The translations under genes were made by a program, and so were the position numbers. Of a stretch of 64,000 nt of DNA, positions 42,384 to 51,219 are shown one piece after another. The stretch is from NCBI RefSeq assembly GCF_014269285.1, contig NZ_JACOAF010000042.1:42871-106870 (forward strand), in the 5' to 3' direction. Under the pieces are notes generated by a model. The model did no database searches. It was not told where the DNA came from and saw only the letters and a program-made list of their open reading frames with translations. The stretch's first letter is position 1. The number at the start of each line of letters is the position of its first letter. Origin of the DNA: Rufibacter sediminis. GTDB lineage: Bacteria; Bacteroidota; Bacteroidia; Cytophagales; Hymenobacteraceae.

Positions 42384-43085
42384 TCAGCCCAACCCGGCTT
42401 CTTTGGCCAGAACCACCAGATCAGCGACGTTGGACGTGCCCAGCCGGTTCTGGATGTTGCGCCGGTGCGTGTTGACGGTGTGAATGCTAAGGAACAGTTT
42501 CTCCGCGATGGCTTTGGAGCTATACCCCCGGCATACCCAGGTCAGAATCTCCGTTTCGCGCTTGCTTAAGGTTTTCAGCAGGAGCTGGTTTTTGTGTTTC
42601 AGGTTTTCCTGCAGGGCGGCGATCAGTTGCTTTTCGGTGTTCATGCGCGGACTCATGTCCACGTCTACGCAGAGGATCTGCTTCACCTGGCCTTCTTTCC
42701 GGTGCAAGAACGCCTTCGCCCAGCCAATAAACCAGTTGTATTCTTTGCGGGCTTTGTGTTTGGCCCGGAAAACGCCCCCGAACTCGGCGCCGGTAAATTC
42801 CTGGTAATGCGAAATGCTGTCATCGGGGATGTGCAGGTCCTCGGGGTGTACAATCTGCCGCAGGTACTCCAAACCTCCCATGTTCCGGATCTCCTCCAGG
42901 GTGAAGCCCAGGGTTTCCTCGTTCGTTTTGTTGCACCAGATCACGCCTTCTTCTAAATCAGATACGTAAATGTTGGCCGGCACCTCATGGATGATTCTTT
43001 CCAGAAAGGCACACTTTTCCTCCAGCGCTTTCAGCTTCATTGAAAGCTCCGTTTCTTCTGCCGTTCTGTTGCGGGTCTCCTCCAT
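42384..43085 (-). CDS. PAS-domain LuxR-type transcriptional regulator
   Basis: Regulator of 233 residues from the ATG at 43085 (MEETRNRTAEETELSMK). A 54-residue extension further back overlaps the pseudouridine synthase gene and is not family-like. Order: coiled-coil-like start (residues 1-35), a PAS domain (about 45-160, with NIYVSDLEEGVIWCNK and GYTLEEI-like TLGFTLEEIRNMGG), and a C-terminal GerE helix-turn-helix (KTLSKRETEILTWVCRG then SSKAIAEKLFLSIHTVNTH). The PAS core suggests a small ligand or a signal partner. The targets are unknown. Confidence 0.86.
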   Translation of the reverse strand: MEETRNRTAEETELSMKLKALEEKCAFLERIIHEVPANIYVSDLEEGVIWCNKTNEETLGFTLEEIRNMGGLEYLRQIVHPEDLHIPDDSISHYQEFTGAEFGGVFRAKHKARKEYNWFIGWAKAFLHRKEGQVKQILCVDVDMSPRMNTEKQLIAALQENLKHKNQLLLKTLSKRETEILTWVCRGYSSKAIAEKLFLSIHTVNTHRRNIQNRLGTSNVADLVVLAKEAGLG

Positions 43086-43116
43086 GGTTTGGGTAAGTAA
43101 CAGGTGAATGATGGTG

Positions 43117-43773
43117 CTATACTGCCTCTTGCACGCCTTTAGCCCATAAGGCCTCCTCAGGAACCTCCAGCACCTCTCCGGAGGCCATTTGGCCCAACTG
43201 TATTCCCCCAATTCGCACCCGGATGAGCCGCAGCGTGGGAAACCCAACGGCTGCCGTCATTTTCCGGACCTGCCGGTTTTTGCCCTCGGTGAGGGTGATG
43301 GACACCCAGCTGGTGGGGCCGTGCCGGTCATCGCGCACCCGTCTGGACCTTTCGGGGAACTGCGGGGCGGGTTCCAGCAGATGGGCGGCGCAAGGCAAGG
43401 TGAAGTACGGCTGCTTTTCATGCGAAATTTCAATGCCGCCCTGCCGCAGGCGGTCCAGCGCCTCGGGCGTGATCAGGCCGTCTAGCTGGGCGTAGTATTC
43501 TTTCTCCACTTTCCGGCCGCGCACGAACTCACTCACTTTGCCGTTGGTGGTGAGCAAAAGCAACCCCTCGCTGTCCTGGTCCAGCCGACCGATGGCCATG
43601 GTTCCGGCCGGGAAATCATACAGATGCCCCAGCAACTTCTTGTTTTTCGGATTCCCGATGAACTGGCTTAGGTAGCCGAACGGCTTGTGCAAAATGAAGT
43701 GGCGGTGGCGGTTTTCTGAAACGTCCAAAGGGTAAAAGTCTGTTTTGGGGCCAATTTCAGGAAAACTGGGCAA
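43117..43773 (-). CDS. rluE: RluE-type 23S rRNA pseudouridine synthase
   Basis: RsuA/RluB/RluE family enzyme of 218 residues. The catalytic Asp is in AIGRLDQDSEGLLLLT (about residues 61-76). LHKPFGYLSQF starts the domain and ITLTEGKNRQVRKMTAAVG is the C-terminal family signature. It lacks the N-terminal S4 domain, as RluE does. The only start I can find is the TTG at 43773, which lies inside a 36-bp family repeat, so the first dozen codons (PSFPEIGPKTDF) come from the repeat. It ends 31 bp before the LuxR-type gene and may be co-transcribed with it. Confidence 0.9.
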   Translation of the reverse strand: MPSFPEIGPKTDFYPLDVSENRHRHFILHKPFGYLSQFIGNPKNKKLLGHLYDFPAGTMAIGRLDQDSEGLLLLTTNGKVSEFVRGRKVEKEYYAQLDGLITPEALDRLRQGGIEISHEKQPYFTLPCAAHLLEPAPQFPERSRRVRDDRHGPTSWVSITLTEGKNRQVRKMTAAVGFPTLRLIRVRIGGIQLGQMASGEVLEVPEEALWAKGVQEAV

Positions 43774-43777
43774 AAAC
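43742..43777. repeat. 36-bp GTTTT palindrome family, copy 22 (overlaps a gene start)
   Basis: GTTTTGGGGCCAATTT ... ACTGGGCAAAAAC. The start codon and the first 11 codons of the pseudouridine synthase lie inside it. Confidence 0.8.
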
Positions 43778-43951
43778 GCATATAGAAAGAAAGCAAATGC
43801 CGGCGCAGGTCATATTACTTTTTTGTTAAGTGCCATTACGTTGAAGAAAGTCACTTCCTCCTTCTCTGCTGAGCAGGAAGTAAACTGCGTTTCCTTAAGG
43901 AAGGAAAAGCGAACTGGGTGAGATGAGTTACAACCTGGCCAACCCTTACCC

Positions 43952-43987
43952 GTTTTAAGCTTCGTTTCTGGAAAACAGGCCAAAAGC
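43952..43987. repeat. 36-bp GTTTT palindrome family, copy 23
   Basis: GTTTTAAGCTTCG ... ACAGGCCAAAAGC, 36 bp after the thpR stop (minus strand). Confidence 0.78.
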
Positions 43988-44022
43988 AGCCATTTGTCTT
44001 TCATCCAAGATGAGCAGTAGCG

Positions 44023-44574
44023 TTACGGGGTTCCCAACTGGAATTCTTCCACCACCGTGTAGATGGGATGTGGTGAGGCCAACTGCGACTGCCAGAGCGC
44101 AATGGAAGATACCGGGAACAGGATTTCCTCTGACGGCGTGATGAGCGGCAGATCCCGGGGAACGGGTCCCTCCTTTTTAAAACGGCACAAAGTCACGTGC
44201 GGAATGAACTTCTCCTGTTTGGGGGGAACGGACGAGAGCACGTTCGTCAACTCCTGACTGAGTCTTGAAAATGCCTCGTTTTGCTGAAAACGGGCCCAAA
44301 TCAGCCGCGGGGAAGACGGCTTGGGACCGGGCTCCAACCGGTCCAGCGTGAGGGTAAAGGTTTGGTGCTTCTGGGAGACCTGCGCCAGCGTCTGCCGGAT
44401 GTACGTGTCTTCTGTGGCCGGTACGTTCCCGAGAAAGTACAGCGTGAGGTGCAGGTTCTGCTCGGGCACGGCCCGAATGGCGGGGTTTTCGTAGGCCTGA
44501 CGGGCCTGTCCTAGATACGTCTTTACCTCATCGGGTAACTGGGCGGCAACAAATAATCGGAGGCTGTCTTTCAT
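44023..44574 (-). CDS. thpR: RNA 2',3'-cyclic phosphodiesterase ThpR
   Basis: 2H-phosphoesterase of 183 residues that opens 2',3'-cyclic phosphates on RNA. Both His-x-Thr/Ser motifs are present: HLTLYFLGNV (about residue 42) and HVTLCRFKKE (about residue 126). The start MKDSLRLFVAAQLPDEVK is typical. It is probably monocistronic, with a 670-bp gap upstream. Confidence 0.93.
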   Translation of the reverse strand: MKDSLRLFVAAQLPDEVKTYLGQARQAYENPAIRAVPEQNLHLTLYFLGNVPATEDTYIRQTLAQVSQKHQTFTLTLDRLEPGPKPSSPRLIWARFQQNEAFSRLSQELTNVLSSVPPKQEKFIPHVTLCRFKKEGPVPRDLPLITPSEEILFPVSSIALWQSQLASPHPIYTVVEEFQLGTP

Positions 44575-44728
44575 GGTGCAAGGGAGAAGAATCAGGCTGC
44601 TTTATTTTCCCTCATACGGCATCTTCCCAAAAGGGAGCGACTGAAGCTTCTCTTTTCTCCCTCTAACACGGACTGTCATTTCTATCAGGTGAAGCTTTTC
44701 TCAGGAAGTACCCTTATAAACAAGCGGC

Positions 44729-44764
44729 GTTTTGCGGGTGTTTTTCAGAAAAGGCAGGTAAATC
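44729..44764. repeat. 36-bp GTTTT palindrome family, copy 24 (weak)
   Basis: GTTTTGCGGGTG ... GGCAGGTAAATC; the right end is decayed. Confidence 0.5.
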
Positions 44765-45009
44765 AAAGGTGAGTTAACCCGATGCTCCGCTACTTAGCAA
44801 GTGGCATTGTTCTATCCTTTTCTGAAATTTAAGAAAGTAAGGAGCGTGAATAATCCTACTTACTTTCATCAAATATCAATTGCTACTCGCTATTGTTCTG
44901 GGATAAAATGCAAGCAGAAACACGGCTAGTAGTTCAAAACAAAGCATCGTCTATGTAAATATCATCTTTCTGGTTTTCTGCTGCTTTTTAAGAAGAGAGA
45001 TATAATTCT

Positions 45010-45044
45010 GTTTTAGGCCTGTTTTCCGGAAACAGCAAGTAAAT
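45010..45044. repeat. GTTTT palindrome family, copy 25
   Basis: GTTTTAGGCCTGTTTT is intact; the right half is decayed (AACAGCAAGTAAATG). Confidence 0.65.
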
Positions 45045-45246
45045 GTAAACTTTCAATTTGGGCCTCTACCTGGGAGGTAAAAACAAGATTAAAGGCTAGG
45101 CAAGAATTGTTATTTTCCTTTAAAATCATATTTTATATAAAAATGATTAAATAACTGAAATCCAGGCTTCTAGCGCTTGTCGTAGGTTTTTGGAGTCAAG
45201 CTTACTGAGTAGTAAGTGATTATCCATCACCTAACATTTCAAGCTT

Positions 45247-47334
45247 ATGAAAATTTTTACCGGATTTCAACCTAAGATATGGGTGACCGGGCTGGCAGTT
45301 GCTGGCCTCTTTACCGTGGGGGTGACCAGCAATTACCTGGAATCTTCCAGCCACCGCGAAGCCCCGATCATTGCCAATGACCCGCTCGCCGACAACACCG
45401 ATGTATATGCGTTCCGGAGCCCGACCAATCCGGAGAACATGGTGATCATCGCCAACTTCATTCCGTTCCAGCTGCCGCACGGCGGACCCAACTATTACAA
45501 TTTCGGGGAAGATATCGCCTATGATATCCACGTGAAGAACAACGCCAGAACCACCCGCGATGACATCATCTATCGGTTCGAATTCAAGAAAGTGAACGAA
45601 GACCCCACCACTTTCTTTAAGATCCGGCTGGGTAAGGAAAACGAGAAAGCCACCTACACCGTCAAGAAAAGCCTGGACGGCGGTACCACCTGGGACATGA
45701 TCCTGGGCAACGGCAAAGTGGCACCCTACAACGTGGGCCCTCGGTCCATTGAAGGCGCGGTGGGCTTAAACAAAAGCTACGATGCCCTGATGCGCGCCTC
45801 CATCATGAGTACTTCGGATAATTCCAAAGTTTTCTGCGGGCCGATAGACGATCCGTTCTTTGTAGACCCAGGCGGAATCTTTGATTTAGGCAACCTGCGG
45901 CCGCAGATGGCCCCAGATGGCTTGGCCAAACTGAACGTGCACACCATCGCCATGGAAATCCCCTCTTACCGGTTGGCAGACTACAAACGCAGCGTTAATC
46001 GGGCCTTTAACATCCTGGATTCGCGGTTCGTGATTGGGGTGTGGGCCTCGGCCAGCCGCAAGCAGATGACCGTACGCAACACCAACGGAACCGTGACCAG
46101 TTCAGGTCCCTACGTGCAGGTTTCGCGTTTAGGCATGCCGTTGACCAATGAAGTGGTAATTCCTATCGGGAGAAAAGATGAGTGGAACGCGACTCCGTCT
46201 ACAATGGAGAACGGCAAGTACGATGAATATTTCGTGAACCCCGAGCTGGCCTTGTACATGGATGACTCTAAGTTTGGAGGTGCCGTACCGGGCTTGGCGC
46301 CTTTGCGCATCCAAACCAATTCACTGGGTACCTATGATTTCCGGAACGGAGCCCAAGGGTTGTATGGCCTGAAAGGAAATCCGGCGGTGCGCGGCACAGC
46401 CCTGGATGACAAACTATACGGCAACTACCTGCTGCGCCCCAACGCGCCCCGGTCCGTGGATTTATTGCCCATCTTCATGACGGGCGTTCCCAACCTGGCC
46501 CCGTATCAGTTAGCCACCGGCAAAGGCGGCAATCCATTGGCCAAAGGCAAACCGTTCATCAACAACTTCCTGCCCACCTTTGGGGATATGCTGCGGGTGA
46601 ACATGGCCGTCCCAGCTACTCCGCGGAACTCGCCGGACTTCAGCAGTTTAGGACTGGTGCAAGCGGCCGTTCTGGGCTTAACTGATCCTCGGTTCAACAC
46701 CAACACCAACCTGGAGTTCATTCCCAACATGGACGGTTTCCCCAACGGCCGTCGGCTGGAGGATGACGTGACCCGCATTGAGCTGCAGGCCGTGAGCGGC
46801 GTGGTGCTGGCGGCCATAGGCCTGTGGTACGATGATTACATGCCGGGCCAAAGCCCCGTAACGCAGGATCTGGTGGACGTACTCAGCTTTACCACCGGGG
46901 TGGAGAAAAACGACAAAGCGTTCCAGACCCAGTTCCCGTACGTGGCAGAACCCTGGAACGGCTTCACCGACGGCCACATCGCCATTAACTGCGACCTGAA
47001 CGGCAATCCTATGTCGCTTACGCCTAGTCTGCAGGGCAAAGGCATGAACCTGGCGGCGCCTGAAGTGATGCTGCAACAGGTAGAGAATTACCCAAATCCG
47101 GCCCGAGACGTGACCACGTTCCGATACAAAATAGGCCAGCCAGGCCAGGTTAGTCTTCAAATCTACAATGAAGCGGGCGTGTTAGTGGCCTCTCCCATGA
47201 AAAACGCCCAGAAAACGGTTGGCATCCATGAAACGGTGGTAGACGTGAAGAACCTGAAAAGCGGCCTTTACATTGCGCGCATCCAAACCGGAGATAACAC
47301 TTACCAGACCATCAAATTTGTGGTGAACAAATAA
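45247..47334 (+). CDS. DUF4331 protein with type IX secretion sorting domain
   Basis: Exported protein of 695 residues. The N-terminus has a hydrophobic signal (VTGLAVAGLFTVGVTSNYL). Then comes the DUF4331 signature SSHREAPIIANDPLADNTDVYAF (residues about 36-58; here SHREAPIIANDPLADNTD) and long DUF4331 blocks (YDIHVKNNARTTRDDI, IAMEIPSYRLADYKRSVNRA). The last 80 residues are a T9SS type A sorting domain: VENYPNPARDVTTFRY, then LKSGLYIARIQTGDNTYQTI. It is therefore expected on the cell surface or outside. Its terminator lies at 47341; a TPR gene and a TonB-dependent receptor follow, a grouping that suggests a joint surface function. Confidence 0.92.
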   Translation: MKIFTGFQPKIWVTGLAVAGLFTVGVTSNYLESSSHREAPIIANDPLADNTDVYAFRSPTNPENMVIIANFIPFQLPHGGPNYYNFGEDIAYDIHVKNNARTTRDDIIYRFEFKKVNEDPTTFFKIRLGKENEKATYTVKKSLDGGTTWDMILGNGKVAPYNVGPRSIEGAVGLNKSYDALMRASIMSTSDNSKVFCGPIDDPFFVDPGGIFDLGNLRPQMAPDGLAKLNVHTIAMEIPSYRLADYKRSVNRAFNILDSRFVIGVWASASRKQMTVRNTNGTVTSSGPYVQVSRLGMPLTNEVVIPIGRKDEWNATPSTMENGKYDEYFVNPELALYMDDSKFGGAVPGLAPLRIQTNSLGTYDFRNGAQGLYGLKGNPAVRGTALDDKLYGNYLLRPNAPRSVDLLPIFMTGVPNLAPYQLATGKGGNPLAKGKPFINNFLPTFGDMLRVNMAVPATPRNSPDFSSLGLVQAAVLGLTDPRFNTNTNLEFIPNMDGFPNGRRLEDDVTRIELQAVSGVVLAAIGLWYDDYMPGQSPVTQDLVDVLSFTTGVEKNDKAFQTQFPYVAEPWNGFTDGHIAINCDLNGNPMSLTPSLQGKGMNLAAPEVMLQQVENYPNPARDVTTFRYKIGQPGQVSLQIYNEAGVLVASPMKNAQKTVGIHETVVDVKNLKSGLYIARIQTGDNTYQTIKFVVNK

Positions 47335-47340
47335 CGGAGC

Positions 47341-47373
47341 AAAGACCGGTGCCGCTGATGCCGGTCTTTTTTC
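47341..47373 (+). terminator. terminator of the DUF4331 gene
   Basis: Arms AAAGACCGG and CCGGTCTTT with an 11-nt loop, then more Ts, 6 bp after the stop codon. Confidence 0.85.
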
Positions 47374-47403
47374 TCTTTTCTCTACCCTTAACTTCCTCTT
47401 GAT

Positions 47404-48744
47404 ATGAAAAAAAACTACCTCTATACGCTTGTTCTGGTTTTCTCCCTGGTGACGGCAGTGGCCTTTCTTTATCAGTATAAAGGCAAACAGGAAGCCGTTC
47501 CGCCCCTGAAAGAACGTCACGGGCCCATTTCCACTTCCAGCGAGTGGCTGAACACCAAAGCCGCCATCCAGGGTTTGCAACGGAACCTGCGCGAAAAACC
47601 CAATGACCACCGCAGCAAACTGTTTCTGGCGCTGGCCTACATGCAGGAAGCCCGCATCACCGGCGATCACCCCTATTACTACCCGGCGGCCTTGAAACTG
47701 ATAGACGAGGTGCTGGAAGATAACCCCGAAGAACCGGTTATGGAATACGAAGCCACCGTGGCCAAAGCCTCCATCCAGCTCTCATTGCACCAGTTTGACA
47801 AGGCCTTGGAAACCGGCAAAGCAGCGCTGGCAATCAACAACCGGGGCGCGGCCGTGTACGGCGTGCTCTGCGATGCCTACGTGGAGTTGGGCCAATATGA
47901 AGACGCCATTGCCATGGCCGACCAGATGACCGCCCTTCGCCCGGACCTGAAATCATATTCACGGGTGTCGTACTTACGCGAGATCCACGGAGATTTGCCC
48001 GGGGCCATAGAAGCCATGGAAGCCGCCGTACGGGCCGGTTTTCCGGGGCTGGAGCAAACCGCTTGGAGCCAGGTGACCCTGGGCCACTTATATGAAAAGA
48101 CCGGCGACCTGACCAAAGCCGAATTCCAGTACCAGAAAGCCCTGTCACAATACAACCAGTACGCCTTCGCGCTGAGCGGCCTGGGCCGGATTGCCCTCAA
48201 AAAAGGCCAGCGCAAAGCAGCGCAGGAGCTGTTTGTGCAAGCCGCCAACACCTTGCCCGAGTTTACCTTCCAGGAAGAATTGGTGCGGATTTACGTAAAA
48301 CAGGGCCAAAACGCCAAAGCCGCAGAAACCCTGGAGGAGCTGATAGCGGGGATGGAAGAAGACCAAGAAGCTGGCCACATCGTGGACCTGGAGCTGGCCA
48401 ACATCCACCTGGAGCTGAAGAAAGATTACGCAACCGCCCTGGAGTATGCCCTGAAGGAGTACGAGCGCAGGCCCGATAACATTGACGTGAACAAGACGCT
48501 GGCCAATATCTACTACCACCAGCAGAATTACGCTAAGGCATCGGCCCACATCCAGAAAGCCACCAGAACCAACAGCCAGGACGCGGAGCTCCTTTGCCTG
48601 AACGGCCTCATCGCTTATAAAACGAACAAGTTAGCCGATGGGCAGCACCTGATCCGTAAATCGTTTACCATTAACCCTTACCAACTTACGCCGCTGTCTG
48701 TAGAGGGAAAAAGTCTGCTGAGTTCTTCTTTGTCCAAAATCTAA
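47404..48744 (+). CDS. tetratricopeptide-repeat protein
   Basis: Protein of 446 residues with an N-terminal hydrophobic segment (YLYTLVLVFSLVTAVAFLY, about residues 4-22) that is a signal anchor or signal peptide. The rest is built from TPR units, for example FDKALETGKAALAINNRGA, YEDAIAMADQMTALRPDLK, LTKAEFQYQKALSQYNQYA and YAKASAHIQKATRTNSQDA. It is probably periplasmic and scaffolding. It lies 70 bp after the DUF4331 gene and 11 bp before the TonB-dependent receptor gene, so it is likely co-transcribed with the receptor. Confidence 0.88.
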   Translation: MKKNYLYTLVLVFSLVTAVAFLYQYKGKQEAVPPLKERHGPISTSSEWLNTKAAIQGLQRNLREKPNDHRSKLFLALAYMQEARITGDHPYYYPAALKLIDEVLEDNPEEPVMEYEATVAKASIQLSLHQFDKALETGKAALAINNRGAAVYGVLCDAYVELGQYEDAIAMADQMTALRPDLKSYSRVSYLREIHGDLPGAIEAMEAAVRAGFPGLEQTAWSQVTLGHLYEKTGDLTKAEFQYQKALSQYNQYAFALSGLGRIALKKGQRKAAQELFVQAANTLPEFTFQEELVRIYVKQGQNAKAAETLEELIAGMEEDQEAGHIVDLELANIHLELKKDYATALEYALKEYERRPDNIDVNKTLANIYYHQQNYAKASAHIQKATRTNSQDAELLCLNGLIAYKTNKLADGQHLIRKSFTINPYQLTPLSVEGKSLLSSSLSKI

Positions 48745-48755
48745 GATATTTGGGC

Positions 48756-51029
48756 ATGAAAAAACTTAGGCTGTTCCTGTGGCTGTGCCTGCACCTGACC
48801 CTGAAAGCGAATGCGCACGAAATCTCCATCAAGGGCGTGGTGTACAACAAGACCACCCAAACTCCGCTGGAAGGCGCGGTGGTATCCATTGCGCAACTGG
48901 AAAAAACCTCCGTCACTGACCGCTTCGGGAAGTATGCGTTTCATGGGCTCAAGGCCGGGGAATACGAGTTGCGCGTTTCCTACCTGGGCTTTCTGCAGGA
49001 AGTGAAAACCGTATCGGTGAACCCCGGAATTCCCGCGGAACTCACCTCCCACCTGGAGACCAGCCACCTGGAGTTACAGGAGGTATCGGTGGTGGCGCCG
49101 CGCGAGAACCCGCTGCAGTTGATCAGCGCGGTGGATGCGCAGCTGCGTCCCATTCAGAACGCGCAGGAGATGCTCCGGATGGTGCCGGGCCTGATCATTG
49201 CCCAGCACGCGGGCGGCGGCAAAGCCGAACAGATTTTCCTGCGGGGCTTTGATATTGACCATGGCACGGACATCAGCTTAACCGCCGACGGTTTGCCGGT
49301 GAACATGGTCTCGCACGCGCACGGCCAGGGCTATTCTGATCTCCACTTCCTCATCCCCGAAACCATTGAAGCGGTAGATTTCGGGAAAGGGCCTTATAAC
49401 GCCGAGAAAGGCAACTTTGCCACCGCCGGCTACGCCGATTTCAGGACCCGCAGCGTACTGGACCAAAGTATGCTCAAAGTAGAAGCTGGCCGGTTTGACA
49501 CGTACCGCGCCGTGGGCATGGTGAACCTGCTGGGCCAGAACGCCCGCAGCCAGCAGCAGAACGCCTACCTGGCCTCGGAGTACCTGTTCAGCAACGGCTA
49601 TTTTGAATCGCCGCAGGGTTTGAACCGGTTCAACGTGCTGGGCCGCTACCAGGGCATCTTCCGACAGAACACCATTTTGACCGCTTCTTTGTCGGCGTTC
49701 AGGAGCAGCTGGGATGCCTCGGGGCAGATCCCGGAACGGGCCGTGGCTGAGGGCCGCATCGGGCGGTTTGGGGCCATTGATAACACCGAAGGCGGTTACA
49801 CCTCGCGCTACAACGCCAACCTGACACTGGATAAAACCCTGGGCAACGGGGCGCTCCTGAAAAACCAGGCCTATGCCGTGAAGTACGGCTTTGAGCTGTA
49901 CTCCAACTTCACCTTCTTCCTGAACGACCCCGAAAACGGCGACCAGATCCGGCAAAAGGAAAACCGCATGATCTATGGCTACCGCAGCAGCTACGAGCAG
50001 GATTTCACCTTCCTAGGCTTTCCGCTGCGCCACAAGATGGGTCTCGGGTTTCGGTATGATGACATCCGGGACTCTGAGTTGTCGCGGACCAGAAATCGGT
50101 CTACCGCCCTGTCAGAGGTTCAGAAAGGTGATATTGACGAGCTGAACGCTTTTACTTACGTAAGCGAAACCTGGGAGCTGACGCCCCGGTTCACCGTGAA
50201 TGCCGCCCTGCGCGCCGACCGGATCTTTTTCACCTATAGAAGCGCCCTGGAGCAGGAAGGCGTGGCCGCCGTGCAGAAGAACGCGCAGAACCGCTTCAGC
50301 CCGAAACTCAACCTGACCTACGCGGTATCGCCGGTGGTGCAGGTGTATCTTAACTCAGGCATGGGCTACCACTCCAACGACACCCGCGTGTCGGCGGGCG
50401 CCAGTGGCCGGGCCGCCTTGCCCGCCGCGCGGGGCACTGACCTGGGCCTTACGGTTAAACCCGCCAACCGCTGGTTCCTGAACACGGCGCTTTGGTTTCT
50501 GGACCTTGACCAGGAGTTGGTGTACGTGGGCGATGAAGGCGTGGTGGAGCCCTCGGGCAAATCGCGCCGCTACGGACTGGATGTCTCGGTACGCGGCCAG
50601 TTAACCGATTACCTGTTCTTGGATACGGACCTGAATTTAGCCAAACCGCGGGCCCGCGAAGAGGAAAATGGCCAGGATTACATTCCCCTGGCGCCTACCG
50701 TCACCAGCACGGGCGGCCTGAGTTACCAGAACAAAAAAGGCCTGAAGGGCAGCCTGCGGTACCGCTTTGTGGGCGACCGGGCGGCCAATGAAGACTACAG
50801 CGTGACCGCCAGCGGCTATTTGTTGCTGGATGCCGTGGCCAGTTATACCTACAAGAACCTGGAGTTTAAATTAAGCGGCGAAAACCTCTTGAACAGCAAC
50901 TGGAAGGAAGCCCAATTTGATACAGAATCCAGGTTGGCCCATGAAGCCGAGCCCGTTTCGGAAATACACTTCACGCCTGGCACTCCCTTCTTCCTCAAGT
51001 TTGGCGTTTCGTATAGCTTCGGCTTGTAG
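48756..51029 (+). CDS. TonB-dependent outer-membrane receptor
   Basis: Outer-membrane receptor of 757 residues from the ATG at 48756 (a TTG two codons earlier is less likely). Order: signal peptide (MKKLRLFLWLCLHLTLKANA), carboxypeptidase-regulatory-like domain (ISIKGVVYNKTTQTPLEGAV to about residue 100), plug domain (MLRMVPGLIIAQHAGGGKAE and FLRGFDIDHGTDISL, about residues 140-170) and a large barrel ending FGVSYSFGL. HGQGYSDLHFLIPETIEAVD and FGKGPYNAEKGNFATAGY are typical of a receptor subclass with unknown ligands. It clusters with a TPR and a T9SS-exported DUF4331 protein. The substrate is unknown. Confidence 0.93.
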   Translation: MKKLRLFLWLCLHLTLKANAHEISIKGVVYNKTTQTPLEGAVVSIAQLEKTSVTDRFGKYAFHGLKAGEYELRVSYLGFLQEVKTVSVNPGIPAELTSHLETSHLELQEVSVVAPRENPLQLISAVDAQLRPIQNAQEMLRMVPGLIIAQHAGGGKAEQIFLRGFDIDHGTDISLTADGLPVNMVSHAHGQGYSDLHFLIPETIEAVDFGKGPYNAEKGNFATAGYADFRTRSVLDQSMLKVEAGRFDTYRAVGMVNLLGQNARSQQQNAYLASEYLFSNGYFESPQGLNRFNVLGRYQGIFRQNTILTASLSAFRSSWDASGQIPERAVAEGRIGRFGAIDNTEGGYTSRYNANLTLDKTLGNGALLKNQAYAVKYGFELYSNFTFFLNDPENGDQIRQKENRMIYGYRSSYEQDFTFLGFPLRHKMGLGFRYDDIRDSELSRTRNRSTALSEVQKGDIDELNAFTYVSETWELTPRFTVNAALRADRIFFTYRSALEQEGVAAVQKNAQNRFSPKLNLTYAVSPVVQVYLNSGMGYHSNDTRVSAGASGRAALPAARGTDLGLTVKPANRWFLNTALWFLDLDQELVYVGDEGVVEPSGKSRRYGLDVSVRGQLTDYLFLDTDLNLAKPRAREEENGQDYIPLAPTVTSTGGLSYQNKKGLKGSLRYRFVGDRAANEDYSVTASGYLLLDAVASYTYKNLEFKLSGENLLNSNWKEAQFDTESRLAHEAEPVSEIHFTPGTPFFLKFGVSYSFGL

Positions 51030-51051
51030 GACAACGGCATTTCGGCGGCTA

Positions 51052-51086
51052 CTTTGGGGCTGTTTTGGTGAAAACAGCCCCAAAAT
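51052..51086. repeat. GTTTT palindrome family, copy 26
   Basis: TTGGGGCTGTTTT and AAAACAGCCCCAA form a perfect 13-bp stem with a 4-nt loop, 22 bp after the receptor stop. Confidence 0.82.
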
Positions 51087-51219
51087 GCAAAGCCTAATGG
51101 ATGTAATTGGCCAGGATCTTCCGCTTCTTGCCGGAGAACTAGCTGGCCGGGAGTAGCGGATGAACGGAAACCTGACTAGCTTTGGGCCCTCCACCGTAAG
51201 TACCAGACAATAGCAGGCC

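Larger units (their letters stand above)
44575..45246. other. long divergent intergenic region upstream of the DUF4331 gene
   Basis: About 670 bp with no supported gene. Two family repeats (44729-44764, weak; 45010-45044). The last 150 bp are AT-rich and likely hold the promoter and a leader for the gene at 45247. I see no tRNA or known riboswitch. Confidence 0.5.

Noticed and set aside
43810-44004. 64-codon minus-strand frame before the pseudouridine synthase
   Set aside because: It overlaps a repeat copy and has no motif or ribosome-binding site.
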